Assembly: GCA_017991675.1 (NCBI GenBank) | Contig: JAGOQB010000001.1 | Span: forward strand, 248,001-312,000 | Length of the DNA stretch: 64,000 nucleotides | Reading direction: 5' to 3' | Origin: Phenylobacterium sp. | Lineage (GTDB): Bacteria; Pseudomonadota; Alphaproteobacteria; Caulobacterales; Caulobacteraceae | Shown: piece after piece, positions 19,343 to 27,590 of the stretch | Numbering within the stretch: position 1 is the stretch's first letter | Layout of the letters: the number at the start of each line of letters is the position of its first letter | The notes under the pieces: model-generated | The model's input: only the letters and a program-made list of their open reading frames with translations | Database searches by the model: none | What the model was told of the DNA's origin: nothing | Translations under genes and position numbers: made by a program

Positions 19343-19475
19343 GTGTTTTGCTTGTCTTATTCTTGGGGAGGCGCGGGTCCCGCGCGGGTGGCGGGCTTAT
19401 AACCGCCCGATGTGACGACGCCAAGCGTACGACGGTCGCCTTGCACGGCGGTCTCTGCTAAGGCCCCGCCCTCCC

Positions 19476-21362
19476 ATGCTGCAGATCAACGACCTTACCT
19501 TCGACTCCTGGGGCCGCCGCTTCTTCGACCATGCGAGCGTCAGCATACCCGTGGGCGCCAAGGTCGGCCTCGTCGGGCGCAATGGCGTGGGCAAGTCGAC
19601 CCTGTTCAAGCTGATCCTCGACCAGCTGCACGCCGGCGACGGCGAGATCGGCTACCCGAAGCAGGCCCGCATAGGTTCGGTCGATCAGGAGCATCCCGCC
19701 ACCCCCGTGCCGCTGATCGACACGGTCCTGGCCGCCGACGAGGAACGTGCGGCGCTGCTGCACGAGCTGGAGACTGCCGATCCCGAGCGGATGGGCGACA
19801 TCTACGGCCGGCTGTCTGAAATCGGCGCCGACCGCGCGCCGAGCCGGGCGGCCGAAATCCTCTCCGGTCTCGGCTTCTCGAACGCCGACCTCACCCGCCC
19901 GATGGCCGAGTTCTCGGGTGGATGGCGGATGCGGGTCGCCCTGGCCGCCGCGCTGTTCGCCGAGCCCGACCTGCTGCTGCTCGATGAACCGACCAACTAC
20001 CTCGACCTGGAAGGCGCGCTCTGGCTGGAAAGCCGGCTGAAGAAGTACCCGCATACCGCGGTGATCATCAGCCACGACCGCGAAATTCTGAACAACAGCT
20101 GCGACCACATCCTGCACCTGCTCGACGGCAAGCTGACGCTCTATATCGGCGGCTACGACCAGTTCGAGCGCCAGCGCGAGGAAAAGGCCCGCCTGCAGGA
20201 AGCCACCAAGGCCAAGGTCGAGGCGCAACGCGCCCACCTGCAGTCCTTCGTCGACCGCTTCCGCGCCAAGGCGTCCAAGGCGACCCAGGCCCAGTCGCGC
20301 CTGAAGATGTTGGCCAAGCTGCCGCCGGTGTCGGCGGTGGTCATCGAACACACCGCCCCGTTCCTCCTGCCCTCCCCCGAACGCCCGCTGGCACCGCCGC
20401 TGGTGCGGCTTGAAGGCGTCGCCACCGGCTATGCCGACGGCCCGCCGATCCTCAAGGGATTGAACCTGCGGCTCGACCTGGACGACCGCATCGGCCTGCT
20501 CGGGGTCAACGGCGCCGGCAAGTCGACCTTCGCCAAGCTGGTCGCCGGCGCGCTGGAACCCCTGGCCGGCGAGCTGAAGCGTTCGGCCCGGCTGAAGGTG
20601 GGCTGGTTCCACCAGCATCAGATCGAAGCGCTCGACCCAAACGACACCCCGCTGGACATCATCCGCCGGGAAATGCCCGAGGCGTCCGAGGCCAGCCGCC
20701 GCTCGCGCCTGGCGCAGTACGGGCTCGGCCACGAAAAGGTGGAGACCTCGGTCGCCAACCTGTCCGGGGGCGAGCGTGCGCGCCTGCTGCTCAACCTGGT
20801 CGCCGCCGAGAAGCCGCACCTGCTGATCCTCGATGAACCGACCAACCACCTCGACATCGACAGCCGCCGGGCCCTGCTCGACGCCCTGAACGACTACGAG
20901 GGGGCGGTGATCCTGATCACCCACGATCGCTCGCTCATGGAACTGGTCGCCGACCGCCTCTGGCTGGCCTCGGACGGAACCATCGCCCCCTACGACGGGG
21001 ACATGGACGACTACGCCAGGTTCGTCATCGAGCGCGCCAAGCAGGCCGGCAAGGCGCCCACCCAGGTGCGCGAGGCCGAGACGGTCGCCCCGGCCAAGCC
21101 GCCGCCGACGACCAGGGCCAAGGCGCCGACCGGCACCGCCCGCCGTCGCGCCGAAGCGGCCGAGGCCTCGCTGGCCCGCGCCAGCCAGGCCCTGGCCCGG
21201 ATCGACGCCGCCCTCACCGACCCGAAGGTGTTCAGCGAAAACCCCGCCAAGGCCGCCGAACTCGGCCGCCAACGGGCCCAGGCCGAGGCCGCGCTGGAGG
21301 CGGCCGAACAGGAATGGTTGGAGGCGACCGAGGCCTACGAGGCGATGAAGGGAGAAGGCTAG
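19476..21362 (+). CDS. ABC-F family ATPase (YheS/Uup-like)
   Basis: ABC-F proteins are soluble twin ATPases that act on ribosomes rather than in transport. The 628-residue protein has two nucleotide-binding domains: Walker A GRNGVGKST (34-42) and GVNGAGKST, signature motifs FSGGWRMR and LSGGERAR, and Walker B LLLLDEPTNYLD and LLILDEPTNHLD. The linker between them (about residues 240-290) is rich in Lys and Arg like the P-site tRNA-interacting motif, and a C-terminal helical, coiled-coil region (about 565-625) follows an Ala/Pro/Thr stretch. No membrane segments. The order of motifs is most like YheS. A housekeeping role in translation is likelier than antibiotic resistance. Confidence 0.93.
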   Translation: MLQINDLTFDSWGRRFFDHASVSIPVGAKVGLVGRNGVGKSTLFKLILDQLHAGDGEIGYPKQARIGSVDQEHPATPVPLIDTVLAADEERAALLHELETADPERMGDIYGRLSEIGADRAPSRAAEILSGLGFSNADLTRPMAEFSGGWRMRVALAAALFAEPDLLLLDEPTNYLDLEGALWLESRLKKYPHTAVIISHDREILNNSCDHILHLLDGKLTLYIGGYDQFERQREEKARLQEATKAKVEAQRAHLQSFVDRFRAKASKATQAQSRLKMLAKLPPVSAVVIEHTAPFLLPSPERPLAPPLVRLEGVATGYADGPPILKGLNLRLDLDDRIGLLGVNGAGKSTFAKLVAGALEPLAGELKRSARLKVGWFHQHQIEALDPNDTPLDIIRREMPEASEASRRSRLAQYGLGHEKVETSVANLSGGERARLLLNLVAAEKPHLLILDEPTNHLDIDSRRALLDALNDYEGAVILITHDRSLMELVADRLWLASDGTIAPYDGDMDDYARFVIERAKQAGKAPTQVREAETVAPAKPPPTTRAKAPTGTARRRAEAAEASLARASQALARIDAALTDPKVFSENPAKAAELGRQRAQAEAALEAAEQEWLEATEAYEAMKGEG

Positions 21363-21402
21363 AGCCCCTTCCCCTGCCGGCCGAGCCGCCTATGGTTGCG
21401 CG

Positions 21403-22218
21403 ATGCCTCCCGCCGACGTGATTTCGCCTCCTGAACCTGGCCAACGCCGCCTGGCCCCGCGCATTCGTGCGCGACTGCACGAACTCTATTTCGGCAAGTC
21501 CGAACGGTCGGTGCGCTTCCGCCTGGCGGTGATCGCGATCGATTTCGTGATGATCGCGTTCTTCATCGCTGCGCCGCTGCTGCGCGAGACGCCGGCCTTC
21601 CTGTTCATCGACTACGCCATGGCCCTGGTGCTGGCGGCCGACCTAGTGGCCCGGGCGCTGGCGAGCGACAACCTGGCGGTCTGGGTCAGGCGACCGGTCA
21701 CCTGGATCGACCTGTTCGTCCTGGTCACGCTGCTGTTTCCGCTATGGCTGTTCAACCTGGCCTTCCTGCGGGTGCTGCGGCTGTGGACCCTCGTCCACTC
21801 CGAATTCTTCTGGGGCACCGTGGGCCGACGTTACAACGAGACGCGCTGGGAGGACGTGGTCCGCGCGGCCTCGACGCTGATCACCTTCATCTTCATCATG
21901 ACCGGGTTCGTCTATACGAGCTTCGCCCGCACCGAGGGCATCGGCGGCTATATCGACGCGCTCTACTTCACCATCGCCACCCTGACGACCACGGGGTTCG
22001 GCGACATCACCCTGCCCGGGGTCTGGGGCCGGGTGATCTCGATCGTGACCATGCTGACCGGGATCACGCTGTTCGTGCGCCTCGCCCAGGCCCTCTTCCG
22101 GCCCTACAAGATCCGCTTCACCTGCCCAACCTGCGGCTTGCGCAGGCACGACGTCGACGCCGTCCACTGCAAGGCGTGCGGCGAACTGCTCAACATTCCG
22201 AACGACGACGAGGTCTAG
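21403..22218 (+). CDS. Voltage-gated-type potassium channel with C-terminal zinc ribbon
   Basis: The protein has four or more hydrophobic spans before a pore: spans near residues 40-62, 68-88, 95-120 and 155-175, then the pore helix and selectivity filter TTTGFGDI and a last span. The segment FLRVLRLWTLVHS has spaced arginines like an S4 sensor. After the last span, residues from about 240 carry CPTC and CKAC, a typical rubredoxin-like zinc ribbon (TCPTCGLRRH through HCKACGEL). That cytoplasmic tail replaces the usual RCK/TrkA domain. The filter has TGFGD rather than TVGYG, so ion preference needs testing. 271 residues; the next gene, 4 bases downstream, is a 34-residue membrane protein. Confidence 0.85.
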   Translation: MPPADVISPPEPGQRRLAPRIRARLHELYFGKSERSVRFRLAVIAIDFVMIAFFIAAPLLRETPAFLFIDYAMALVLAADLVARALASDNLAVWVRRPVTWIDLFVLVTLLFPLWLFNLAFLRVLRLWTLVHSEFFWGTVGRRYNETRWEDVVRAASTLITFIFIMTGFVYTSFARTEGIGGYIDALYFTIATLTTTGFGDITLPGVWGRVISIVTMLTGITLFVRLAQALFRPYKIRFTCPTCGLRRHDVDAVHCKACGELLNIPNDDEV

Positions 22219-22222
22219 GACC

Positions 22223-22327
22223 GTGCCCGACGAAGCCCGCCTGATCTATCTGCTGGGGGTGCTGGTGCTGCTCGCGCCCGCGGGCATGGCGGCGTTGCGC
22301 CGCCTGCTTCGCAAGCGCGACAAGTAG
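22223..22327 (+). CDS. 34-residue single-span membrane protein
   Basis: A GTG at 22223 with GAGG nine bases upstream opens a frame of one hydrophobic span (LIYLLGVLVLLAPAGMAA) and a basic tail (LRRLLRKRDK), ending at 22327. It begins 4 bases after the potassium channel gene, so it may be co-translated and could be an accessory subunit. It is too short for family recognition; hydrophobicity plus positive tail is the only evidence that it is real. Confidence 0.5.
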   Translation: MPDEARLIYLLGVLVLLAPAGMAALRRLLRKRDK

Positions 22328-22333
22328 AACGCC

Positions 22334-22504
22334 CTAAAGCGCGCGCGCCAGGCGCAGGTTCTCGGCGTGCTCGGCCTGGGCGCGGCGCAGGTTGATCTCC
22401 AGCGACAGGCTGTCCTGGCCGTCTTCGACCACGGCTTCGATCATGGTTTCGGCGACATCGGCATCGTCGAACGGGGACGCGACTTCGAACGGTTGGTTCG
22501 GCAT
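22334..22504 (-). CDS. Small acidic protein of unknown function, 56 residues
   Basis: The ATG at 22504 is preceded by a perfect AAGGAGG seven bases upstream, which is the best ribosome site in this part of the window. The product is acidic and helical: PFDDADVAETMIEAVVEDGQ followed by LEINLRRAQAEHAENLRLARA. No family is recognised. A CtrA-like sequence lies about 33-47 bases upstream of the start. It is convergent with the 34-residue membrane protein. Confidence 0.75.
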   Translation of the reverse strand: MPNQPFEVASPFDDADVAETMIEAVVEDGQDSLSLEINLRRAQAEHAENLRLARAL

Positions 22505-22536
22505 CGGAGGACCTCCTTGGCTGGTTGGAGAAGTTG

Positions 22537-22551
22537 TTAAGCAAAGCTTGA
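22537..22551 (-). promoter_or_regulatory. CtrA-like binding site upstream of the 56-residue protein
   Basis: Plus strand TTAA (22537-22540), seven bases, TTGA (22548-22551); on the minus strand TCAA-N7-TTAAC. This matches the CtrA consensus TTAA-N7-TTAA at seven of eight bases, 33 bases before the gene's ATG. Confidence 0.35.
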
Positions 22552-22582
22552 CGGCAACCAAGCCCTTTCGCGTAACAGGCGC

Positions 22583-22603
22583 GTGAAATTGGGCTGATTT
22601 CAC
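22583..22603. promoter_or_regulatory. Operator-like inverted repeat GTGAAAT-N7-ATTTCAC
   Basis: Two perfect seven-base arms (22583-22589 and 22597-22603) around a seven-base centre, in a divergent promoter region. The binding protein is unknown; no regulator gene is adjacent. Confidence 0.4.
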
Positions 22604-22840
22604 AGCAACTTGAGCGGCCAGACGCCCCGTTGCGACTGTGAACCCTCCTGATGCGGCGCCCACGACGCCAGTCGACAAAATCGCCGCGGTAGTCGTCGCA
22701 GCCCGCAAGAAATGTATTGGCTACCGCCGCGATCGGGTCCTACCATCCCTTGGAACGCTGCGTCGCGGTAAGACGAGTCTGCTTTCACTGACCTTCGTCT
22801 TCGCAACCGCGAAAGAATGGCGTGTGGGAAGGAAGCGATT

Positions 22841-24622
22841 GTGCAGCGCACCAGTACCGAGGGGCCTGACTACTTTCACAAAGTCGTCGATTGCCAGTGG
22901 GCCTGCCCGGCCCACACGCCTGTTCCAGAGTACATCCGCCTGATCGCCGAAGGCAGGTACTCCGACGCCTACATGGTCAACTGGAAGTCGAACGTCTTCC
23001 CCGGAATCCTGGGGCGGACCTGCGACAGACCGTGCGAGCCGGCCTGCCGGCGCGGGCGAGTCGAGGACGAGCCGGTGGCGATCTGCCGCCTGAAGCGCGT
23101 CGCCGCCGACAATAAGGACGACATCACGGGCCGGCTGCCCGCGCCGGTCGCGGTGTCGAACGGCAAGCGCGTGGCGCTGGTCGGCGCCGGGCCGGCCTCG
23201 CTGACCGTCGCGCGCGACCTTGCGCCGCTGGGCTACGAGCTGACCCTGTTCGACGGCGAGGCCAAGGCCGGAGGCATGATCCGCAGCCAGATCCCGCGCT
23301 TCCGGCTGCCCGAGGAGGTGATCGACGAGGAAGTCGGCTATGTCGCCGGCCTGGGCATGGACCTGCGGCTGGGCGAGCGGGTCGACAGCCTCAAGGCGCT
23401 GCTGGCCGAGGGCTACGACGCGGTGTTCGTCGGCTCAGGCGCGCCGCGCGGGCGCGACCTCGACCTGCCGGGACGCCAGGAGGCCGCCGCCAACATCCAC
23501 ATCGGCATCGACTGGCTGAGCAACGTCTCGTTCGGCCATGTCGACCAGATCGGCCGCCGGGTGATCGTGCTGGGCGGCGGCAACACGGCCATGGACTGCT
23601 GCCGCACCTCGCGCCGGCTGGGCGGACAGGACGTCAAGGTGATCGTCCGCTCGGGCTTCGAGGAGATGAAGGCCAGTCCCTGGGAGAAGGAAGACGCGCT
23701 CCACGAGGACATTCCGATCCTCAACTACCTGGTGCCCAAGGCCTTCACCCACGAGGGCGGCAAGCTCACCGGCGTGACTTTCGAGAAGGTGCGCCCCGAG
23801 TACGACGCCAACGGCCGTCGCAGCCTGGTCCCCTCCGGAGAGCCCGACGAGCACTACGAATGCGACGACGTGCTGATCGCCGTCGGCCAGGAGAACGCCT
23901 TTCCCTGGATCGAGCGCGACATCGGTCTGGCGTTCGACGAATGGGGCATGCCGACCGTCGATCCCCTCACCTTCCAGTCGACGCTGACCAGCGTGTTCTT
24001 CGGCGGCGACGCCGCCTTCGGGCCCAAGAACATCATCTGGGCTGTCGCCCACGGCCACGACGCGGCGATCTCCATCGACAAGTTCTGCAAGGCCGAGGAC
24101 CTGGCCGTCCGCCCGCCTCCGGGCACGTCGATGGCGAGCCAGAAGATGGGCATTCACGAGTGGAGCTACGACAACGATCCGGCCAACGACGCCCGCTATC
24201 GCGTGCCGCTGCTCGACAAGGGCGAGGCGCTGAAGGACGTCCGGCTGGAAGTCGAGCTGGGCTTTGACCGGGCGACCGCCTATCGCGAGACTCAGCGCTG
24301 CCTGAACTGCGACGTGCAGACGGTCTTCGCCGAGTCGGCCTGCATCGAATGCGACGCCTGCGTCGACATCTGCCCGACCGACTGCATCACCTTCACCGAA
24401 AACGGCGATGAGCCTGATCTGCGCGGCCGGCTGAAGGCCCCGGCGTTGAATCTGGAGCAGGCGCTGTTCGTCTCCGGCGACCTCCCGACCGGCCGGGTGA
24501 TGGTCAAGGACGAGGACGTCTGCCTGCACTGCGGTCTCTGCGCCGAGCGCTGTCCCACCGGGGCGTGGGACATGCAGAAATTCCTGTTGGAAATGACCCA
24601 TGCGGGGGGATCATGCCGCTAG
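22841..24622 (+). CDS. NAD(P)H oxidoreductase (GltD-like) fused to a 2x[4Fe-4S] ferredoxin domain
   Basis: The N-terminal part resembles the glutamate synthase small subunit: cysteine-rich CQWACPAHTP and CDRPCEPACRRG for an Fe-S cluster, an FAD site (VALVGAGPASLTVA), KAGGMIRSQIPRFRLP, and an NAD(P)H site (VIVLGGGNTAMDCC). The last 110 residues add a two-cluster ferredoxin, CIECDACVDICPTDC and CLHCGLCAERCPTG. It lacks any glutamine amidotransferase partner; the next genes are KorA and KorB, so it probably passes electrons between NAD(P)H and the 2-oxoacid enzyme via its own ferredoxin. I prefer the GTG at 22841 (GGAAGGA seven bases upstream) over the ATG at 22817. The KorA ATG lies inside its 3' end. 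Confidence 0.88.
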   Translation: MQRTSTEGPDYFHKVVDCQWACPAHTPVPEYIRLIAEGRYSDAYMVNWKSNVFPGILGRTCDRPCEPACRRGRVEDEPVAICRLKRVAADNKDDITGRLPAPVAVSNGKRVALVGAGPASLTVARDLAPLGYELTLFDGEAKAGGMIRSQIPRFRLPEEVIDEEVGYVAGLGMDLRLGERVDSLKALLAEGYDAVFVGSGAPRGRDLDLPGRQEAAANIHIGIDWLSNVSFGHVDQIGRRVIVLGGGNTAMDCCRTSRRLGGQDVKVIVRSGFEEMKASPWEKEDALHEDIPILNYLVPKAFTHEGGKLTGVTFEKVRPEYDANGRRSLVPSGEPDEHYECDDVLIAVGQENAFPWIERDIGLAFDEWGMPTVDPLTFQSTLTSVFFGGDAAFGPKNIIWAVAHGHDAAISIDKFCKAEDLAVRPPPGTSMASQKMGIHEWSYDNDPANDARYRVPLLDKGEALKDVRLEVELGFDRATAYRETQRCLNCDVQTVFAESACIECDACVDICPTDCITFTENGDEPDLRGRLKAPALNLEQALFVSGDLPTGRVMVKDEDVCLHCGLCAERCPTGAWDMQKFLLEMTHAGGSCR

Positions 24623-26439
24623 AGGCGCTCAACGATTTCGTCGTCAAGTTCGCGAACGTCAACGGTTCCGGGTCGGCCAGCGCCAACAGCATGTTCGCCA
24701 AGGCGATCCTGCGCATGGGCGTGCCGGTGGCGGCGCGCAACATCTTCCCGTCCAACATCCAGGGCCTGCCGACCTGGTTCGAGGTCCGCGTGACCGAGGC
24801 CGGGCATCTGGGGCGCCGCGGCGGCGTCGACCTGATGGTGGCGATGAACCCGCAGACCTGGGACCGCGACGTCGCCGAGATCGAGCCGGGCGGCTACCTG
24901 TTCTACGACTCCACCAAGCCGTTGCCGCCCTCCAAGTTCCGCGACGACGTCACGGTGGTCGGCGTGCCGCTGACGGCGATGTGCAACGCCGCCTACCAGA
25001 TCCCGCGCGAGCGCCAGCTGTTCAAGAACATCATCTATGTCGGCGCCCTGGCGGCGCTGCTCGACATCGAGATGGGCGTCATCGAGCAATTGCTGGGCGA
25101 GCAGTTCGCCGGCAAGGACCGGCTGATCGCCGCCAATGTCGCCGCCCTCCACATGGGCCGCGACTATGTGGCCGAACACCTTTCGCCCCTGCGCCTGCGG
25201 GTGCGGCGCGCCGATCGCGTCGGCGATCGCATCTTCGTCGAGGGCAACGCCGCCGCGGCGCTGGGCGCAGTTTATGGCGGGGCGACCGTCTGCGCGTGGT
25301 ATCCGATCACCCCCTCGACCTCGCTCGCCGAGGCCTTCACCGGCTATTGCGAGGACCTGCGCACAGACCCCGAGACTGGCAAGGCGCGCTACGCCATCGT
25401 CCAGGCCGAGGACGAGATCGCCTCGATCGGGGTAGTCGTCGGGGCGGGCTGGAACGGCGCGCGGGCGTTCACCGCCACGTCGGGTCCGGGCGTGTCGCTG
25501 ATGACCGAGTTCATCGGGCTCTCCTACTTCGCCGAAATCCCTGCGGTGATCTTCGACGTCCAGCGCGGCGGCCCGTCCACCGGCATGCCGACCCGCACCC
25601 AGCAGGCCGACCTGCTCGCCGCCGCCTATGCCGGTCACGGCGACACCAAGCACCCGCTGCTGCTGCCCGCCGACCCCGGCGAGTGCTTCGAGATGGGCGC
25701 CCAGGCCTTCGACCTGGCCGACCGCCTGCAGACCACCGTGTTCGTCATGCTCGACCTCGACATCGGCATGAACGAATGGCTGACCCAGCCCTTTGAGTGG
25801 GACGACGCCCGCGCGCTCGATCGCGGCAAGGTCATGACCTATGACGATCTGGAGGCCGGCCGCGACTTCGGCCGCTATCTCGAGGTCGACGGCGACGGGA
25901 TCCCCTATCGCACCTATCCCGGCACGCACCCGACCAAGGGCGGCTACTTCACCCGCGGCACCTCGCGCAATCCCTACGCCCGCTACAGCGAGGAAGGCGC
26001 GGTCTATGTCGGCAACATGGAGCGCCTGCTCCGCAAGTTCGACACTGCGCGGCGGCTGGTGCCAGGACCGATCGCCCGAAACGCGACGCGCGCCACCCGA
26101 GACGGCGTGATCTATTTCGGATCGAGCACGCCGGCCGTCCACGAGGCGCTGGCCAGCCTCGAGCACGCGGGGCTGCATCTCGACGCCCTGCGGGTCCGCG
26201 GCTTTCCGTTCGCCGACGAGATCTTCGACTTCATCGCCGCCCACGACCGGGTCTTCGTCATCGAACAGAACCGCGACGCCCAGTTGCGGACGCTGCTGAT
26301 CAACGAAGGCGAAATCGATCCGTCACGGCTGACCGCCGTGCTGCACTATGACGGCACCCCGATCACCGCGCGCTTCATCACCGAGGCGGTCACCCGGCTG
26401 ATGAGCGAGCGCAGGCCCATGCCGGAGGCGGCCGAATGA
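24613..26439 (+). CDS. korA: 2-oxoacid:ferredoxin oxidoreductase, fused gamma-alpha subunit (KorA-like)
   Basis: The first 190 residues are the gamma domain (VNGSGSASANSMFAKAILRMG, HLGRRGGVDLMVAMNP). The rest is the alpha subunit with YPITPSTSLAEAF, AEDEIASIGVVVGAGWNGARA, TATSGPGVSLM and GGPSTGMPTRTQQADLL, all typical of 2-oxoglutarate ferredoxin oxidoreductases. Together with KorB it would decarboxylate a 2-oxoacid to acyl-CoA and reduce ferredoxin. The ATG at 24613 (GGGGGA upstream) overlaps the preceding gene by 10 bases. The Kor type is likelier than pyruvate-type because the four-domain single-chain form is absent. Exact substrate is inferred. Confidence 0.9.
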   Translation: MPLEALNDFVVKFANVNGSGSASANSMFAKAILRMGVPVAARNIFPSNIQGLPTWFEVRVTEAGHLGRRGGVDLMVAMNPQTWDRDVAEIEPGGYLFYDSTKPLPPSKFRDDVTVVGVPLTAMCNAAYQIPRERQLFKNIIYVGALAALLDIEMGVIEQLLGEQFAGKDRLIAANVAALHMGRDYVAEHLSPLRLRVRRADRVGDRIFVEGNAAAALGAVYGGATVCAWYPITPSTSLAEAFTGYCEDLRTDPETGKARYAIVQAEDEIASIGVVVGAGWNGARAFTATSGPGVSLMTEFIGLSYFAEIPAVIFDVQRGGPSTGMPTRTQQADLLAAAYAGHGDTKHPLLLPADPGECFEMGAQAFDLADRLQTTVFVMLDLDIGMNEWLTQPFEWDDARALDRGKVMTYDDLEAGRDFGRYLEVDGDGIPYRTYPGTHPTKGGYFTRGTSRNPYARYSEEGAVYVGNMERLLRKFDTARRLVPGPIARNATRATRDGVIYFGSSTPAVHEALASLEHAGLHLDALRVRGFPFADEIFDFIAAHDRVFVIEQNRDAQLRTLLINEGEIDPSRLTAVLHYDGTPITARFITEAVTRLMSERRPMPEAAE

Positions 26440-27491
26440 CCTACATCACCAAGCCGCAACTGCATCACCCGCAGCTCAAACCGAATGCGCTCGGCTACAC
26501 CCGGCGCGACTACGAGGGCGCGGTCTCGACCCTGTGCGCCGGCTGCGGCCACGACTCGATCTCGTCGGCGATCATCCAGGCCTGCTACGAGCTGGACCTG
26601 CCGCCGCATCGCGTCGCCAAGCTGTCGGGCATCGGTTGCTCGTCGAAGACGCCCGACTATTTCCTTGGCGCCTCGCATGGGTTCAACACCGTCCACGGGC
26701 GCATGCCCTCAGTGCTGACCGGCGCCAACCTCGCCAACCGCGACCTCATCTATCTGGGCGTCTCCGGAGACGGCGACAGCGCATCCATCGGGCTGGGCCA
26801 GTTCGCCCACTCGATCCGCCGCGGCGTGAACATGCTCTACATCGTGGAGAACAACGGCGTGTACGGCCTGACCAAGGGCCAATTCTCGGCGACCTCGGAC
26901 AAGGGCTCGAAGTCGAAGAAGGGCGTCATCAACCACGACGCCGGCATCGACCTGGTCAGCCTGGCCCTGCAGATGGGCGCAACCTTCGTGGCGCGGTCCT
27001 TCTCCGGCGACAAGGACCAGCTCGTGCCGCTGATCAAGGCCGCGCTGAGCCACAAGGGCGCGGCGTTCATCGACTGCGTCAGCCCGTGCGTGCAATTCAA
27101 CAATCACGCCGGCTCCACCAAGTCCTACGACTATGTGCGCGAGCACAACGAGGCGGTGAACCGCATGGACCTGGTGCCGGCGCGCGAGGCGATCACCATC
27201 GACTATGCCCCAGGCGAGACCGTCCCGGTCGCCCAGCACGACGGCTCGATCCTGCATCTGCACAAGCTCGCCGAGCACTATGATCCGTCGGACCGGGTCG
27301 GAGCGCTCGCCTACCTGCAGGCGCGTCAGGCGCTGGGCGAGATCGTCACCGGACTGCTGTTCCTCGATCCCGAGGCGCGGGACCTGCATGAGAACCTGGG
27401 CACCGTCGACGTTCCGCTGAACTCGCTGGGCGAGCGCGAACTGTCGCCCGGCGCGGCCGCCCTGGCCCGGATCAACGCCTCGCTTCGATAG
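26436..27491 (+). CDS. korB: 2-oxoacid:ferredoxin oxidoreductase beta subunit (KorB-like)
   Basis: The 351-residue subunit binds thiamine diphosphate and one [4Fe-4S] cluster. The cluster cysteines are Cys34 and Cys37 (TLCAGCGH), Cys68 (GIGCSSKTPDYF) and one in DCVSPCVQFNNH. The TPP motif is GVSGDGDSASIGLGQF through NNGVYGLTKGQ. Its ATG overlaps the KorA stop by four bases. The C-terminal 90 residues extend the domain as in long KorB proteins. With its partners it forms a complete NAD(P)H-ferredoxin-2-oxoacid unit. An imperfect hairpin follows the gene. Confidence 0.92.
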   Translation: MTYITKPQLHHPQLKPNALGYTRRDYEGAVSTLCAGCGHDSISSAIIQACYELDLPPHRVAKLSGIGCSSKTPDYFLGASHGFNTVHGRMPSVLTGANLANRDLIYLGVSGDGDSASIGLGQFAHSIRRGVNMLYIVENNGVYGLTKGQFSATSDKGSKSKKGVINHDAGIDLVSLALQMGATFVARSFSGDKDQLVPLIKAALSHKGAAFIDCVSPCVQFNNHAGSTKSYDYVREHNEAVNRMDLVPAREAITIDYAPGETVPVAQHDGSILHLHKLAEHYDPSDRVGALAYLQARQALGEIVTGLLFLDPEARDLHENLGTVDVPLNSLGERELSPGAAALARINASLR

Positions 27492-27511
27492 GCGGCCGCG
27501 CCACAACTCCC

Positions 27512-27530
27512 GCTGGCGCCTGCAGCCAGC
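27512..27530 (+). terminator. Weak hairpin after korB
   Basis: GCTGGC (27512-27517) pairs with GCCAGC (27525-27530), 20 bases after the stop. The stem is short and has no T-run, so confidence is low. Confidence 0.3.
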
Positions 27531-27590
27531 TAACCTATGGTCCTCGGCCACCGCTGATTCATCGGCGGACCGGAGGGGAGCGATCTGGGC

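Larger units (their letters stand above)
22505..22840. other. Divergent intergenic region of 336 bases with operator-like motifs
   Basis: The region separates the minus-strand 56-residue gene from the plus-strand oxidoreductase operon. It holds a CtrA-like site and a perfect 7-base inverted repeat. The plus-strand frame at 22638 and minus-strand frame at 22851 have no ribosome site or recognisable protein and are judged non-coding. Confidence 0.5.

Noticed and set aside
19458-21272. Minus-strand frame of 604 codons opposite the ABC-F gene
   Set aside because: Repetitive Gly/Ala/Arg/Val composition without motifs; the plus-strand ABC-F protein is unmistakable.
22638-22943. Small open frame in the divergent region before the oxidoreductase operon
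   Set aside because: No ribosome site, arginine- and serine-rich product and overlap with the real gene start at 22841.
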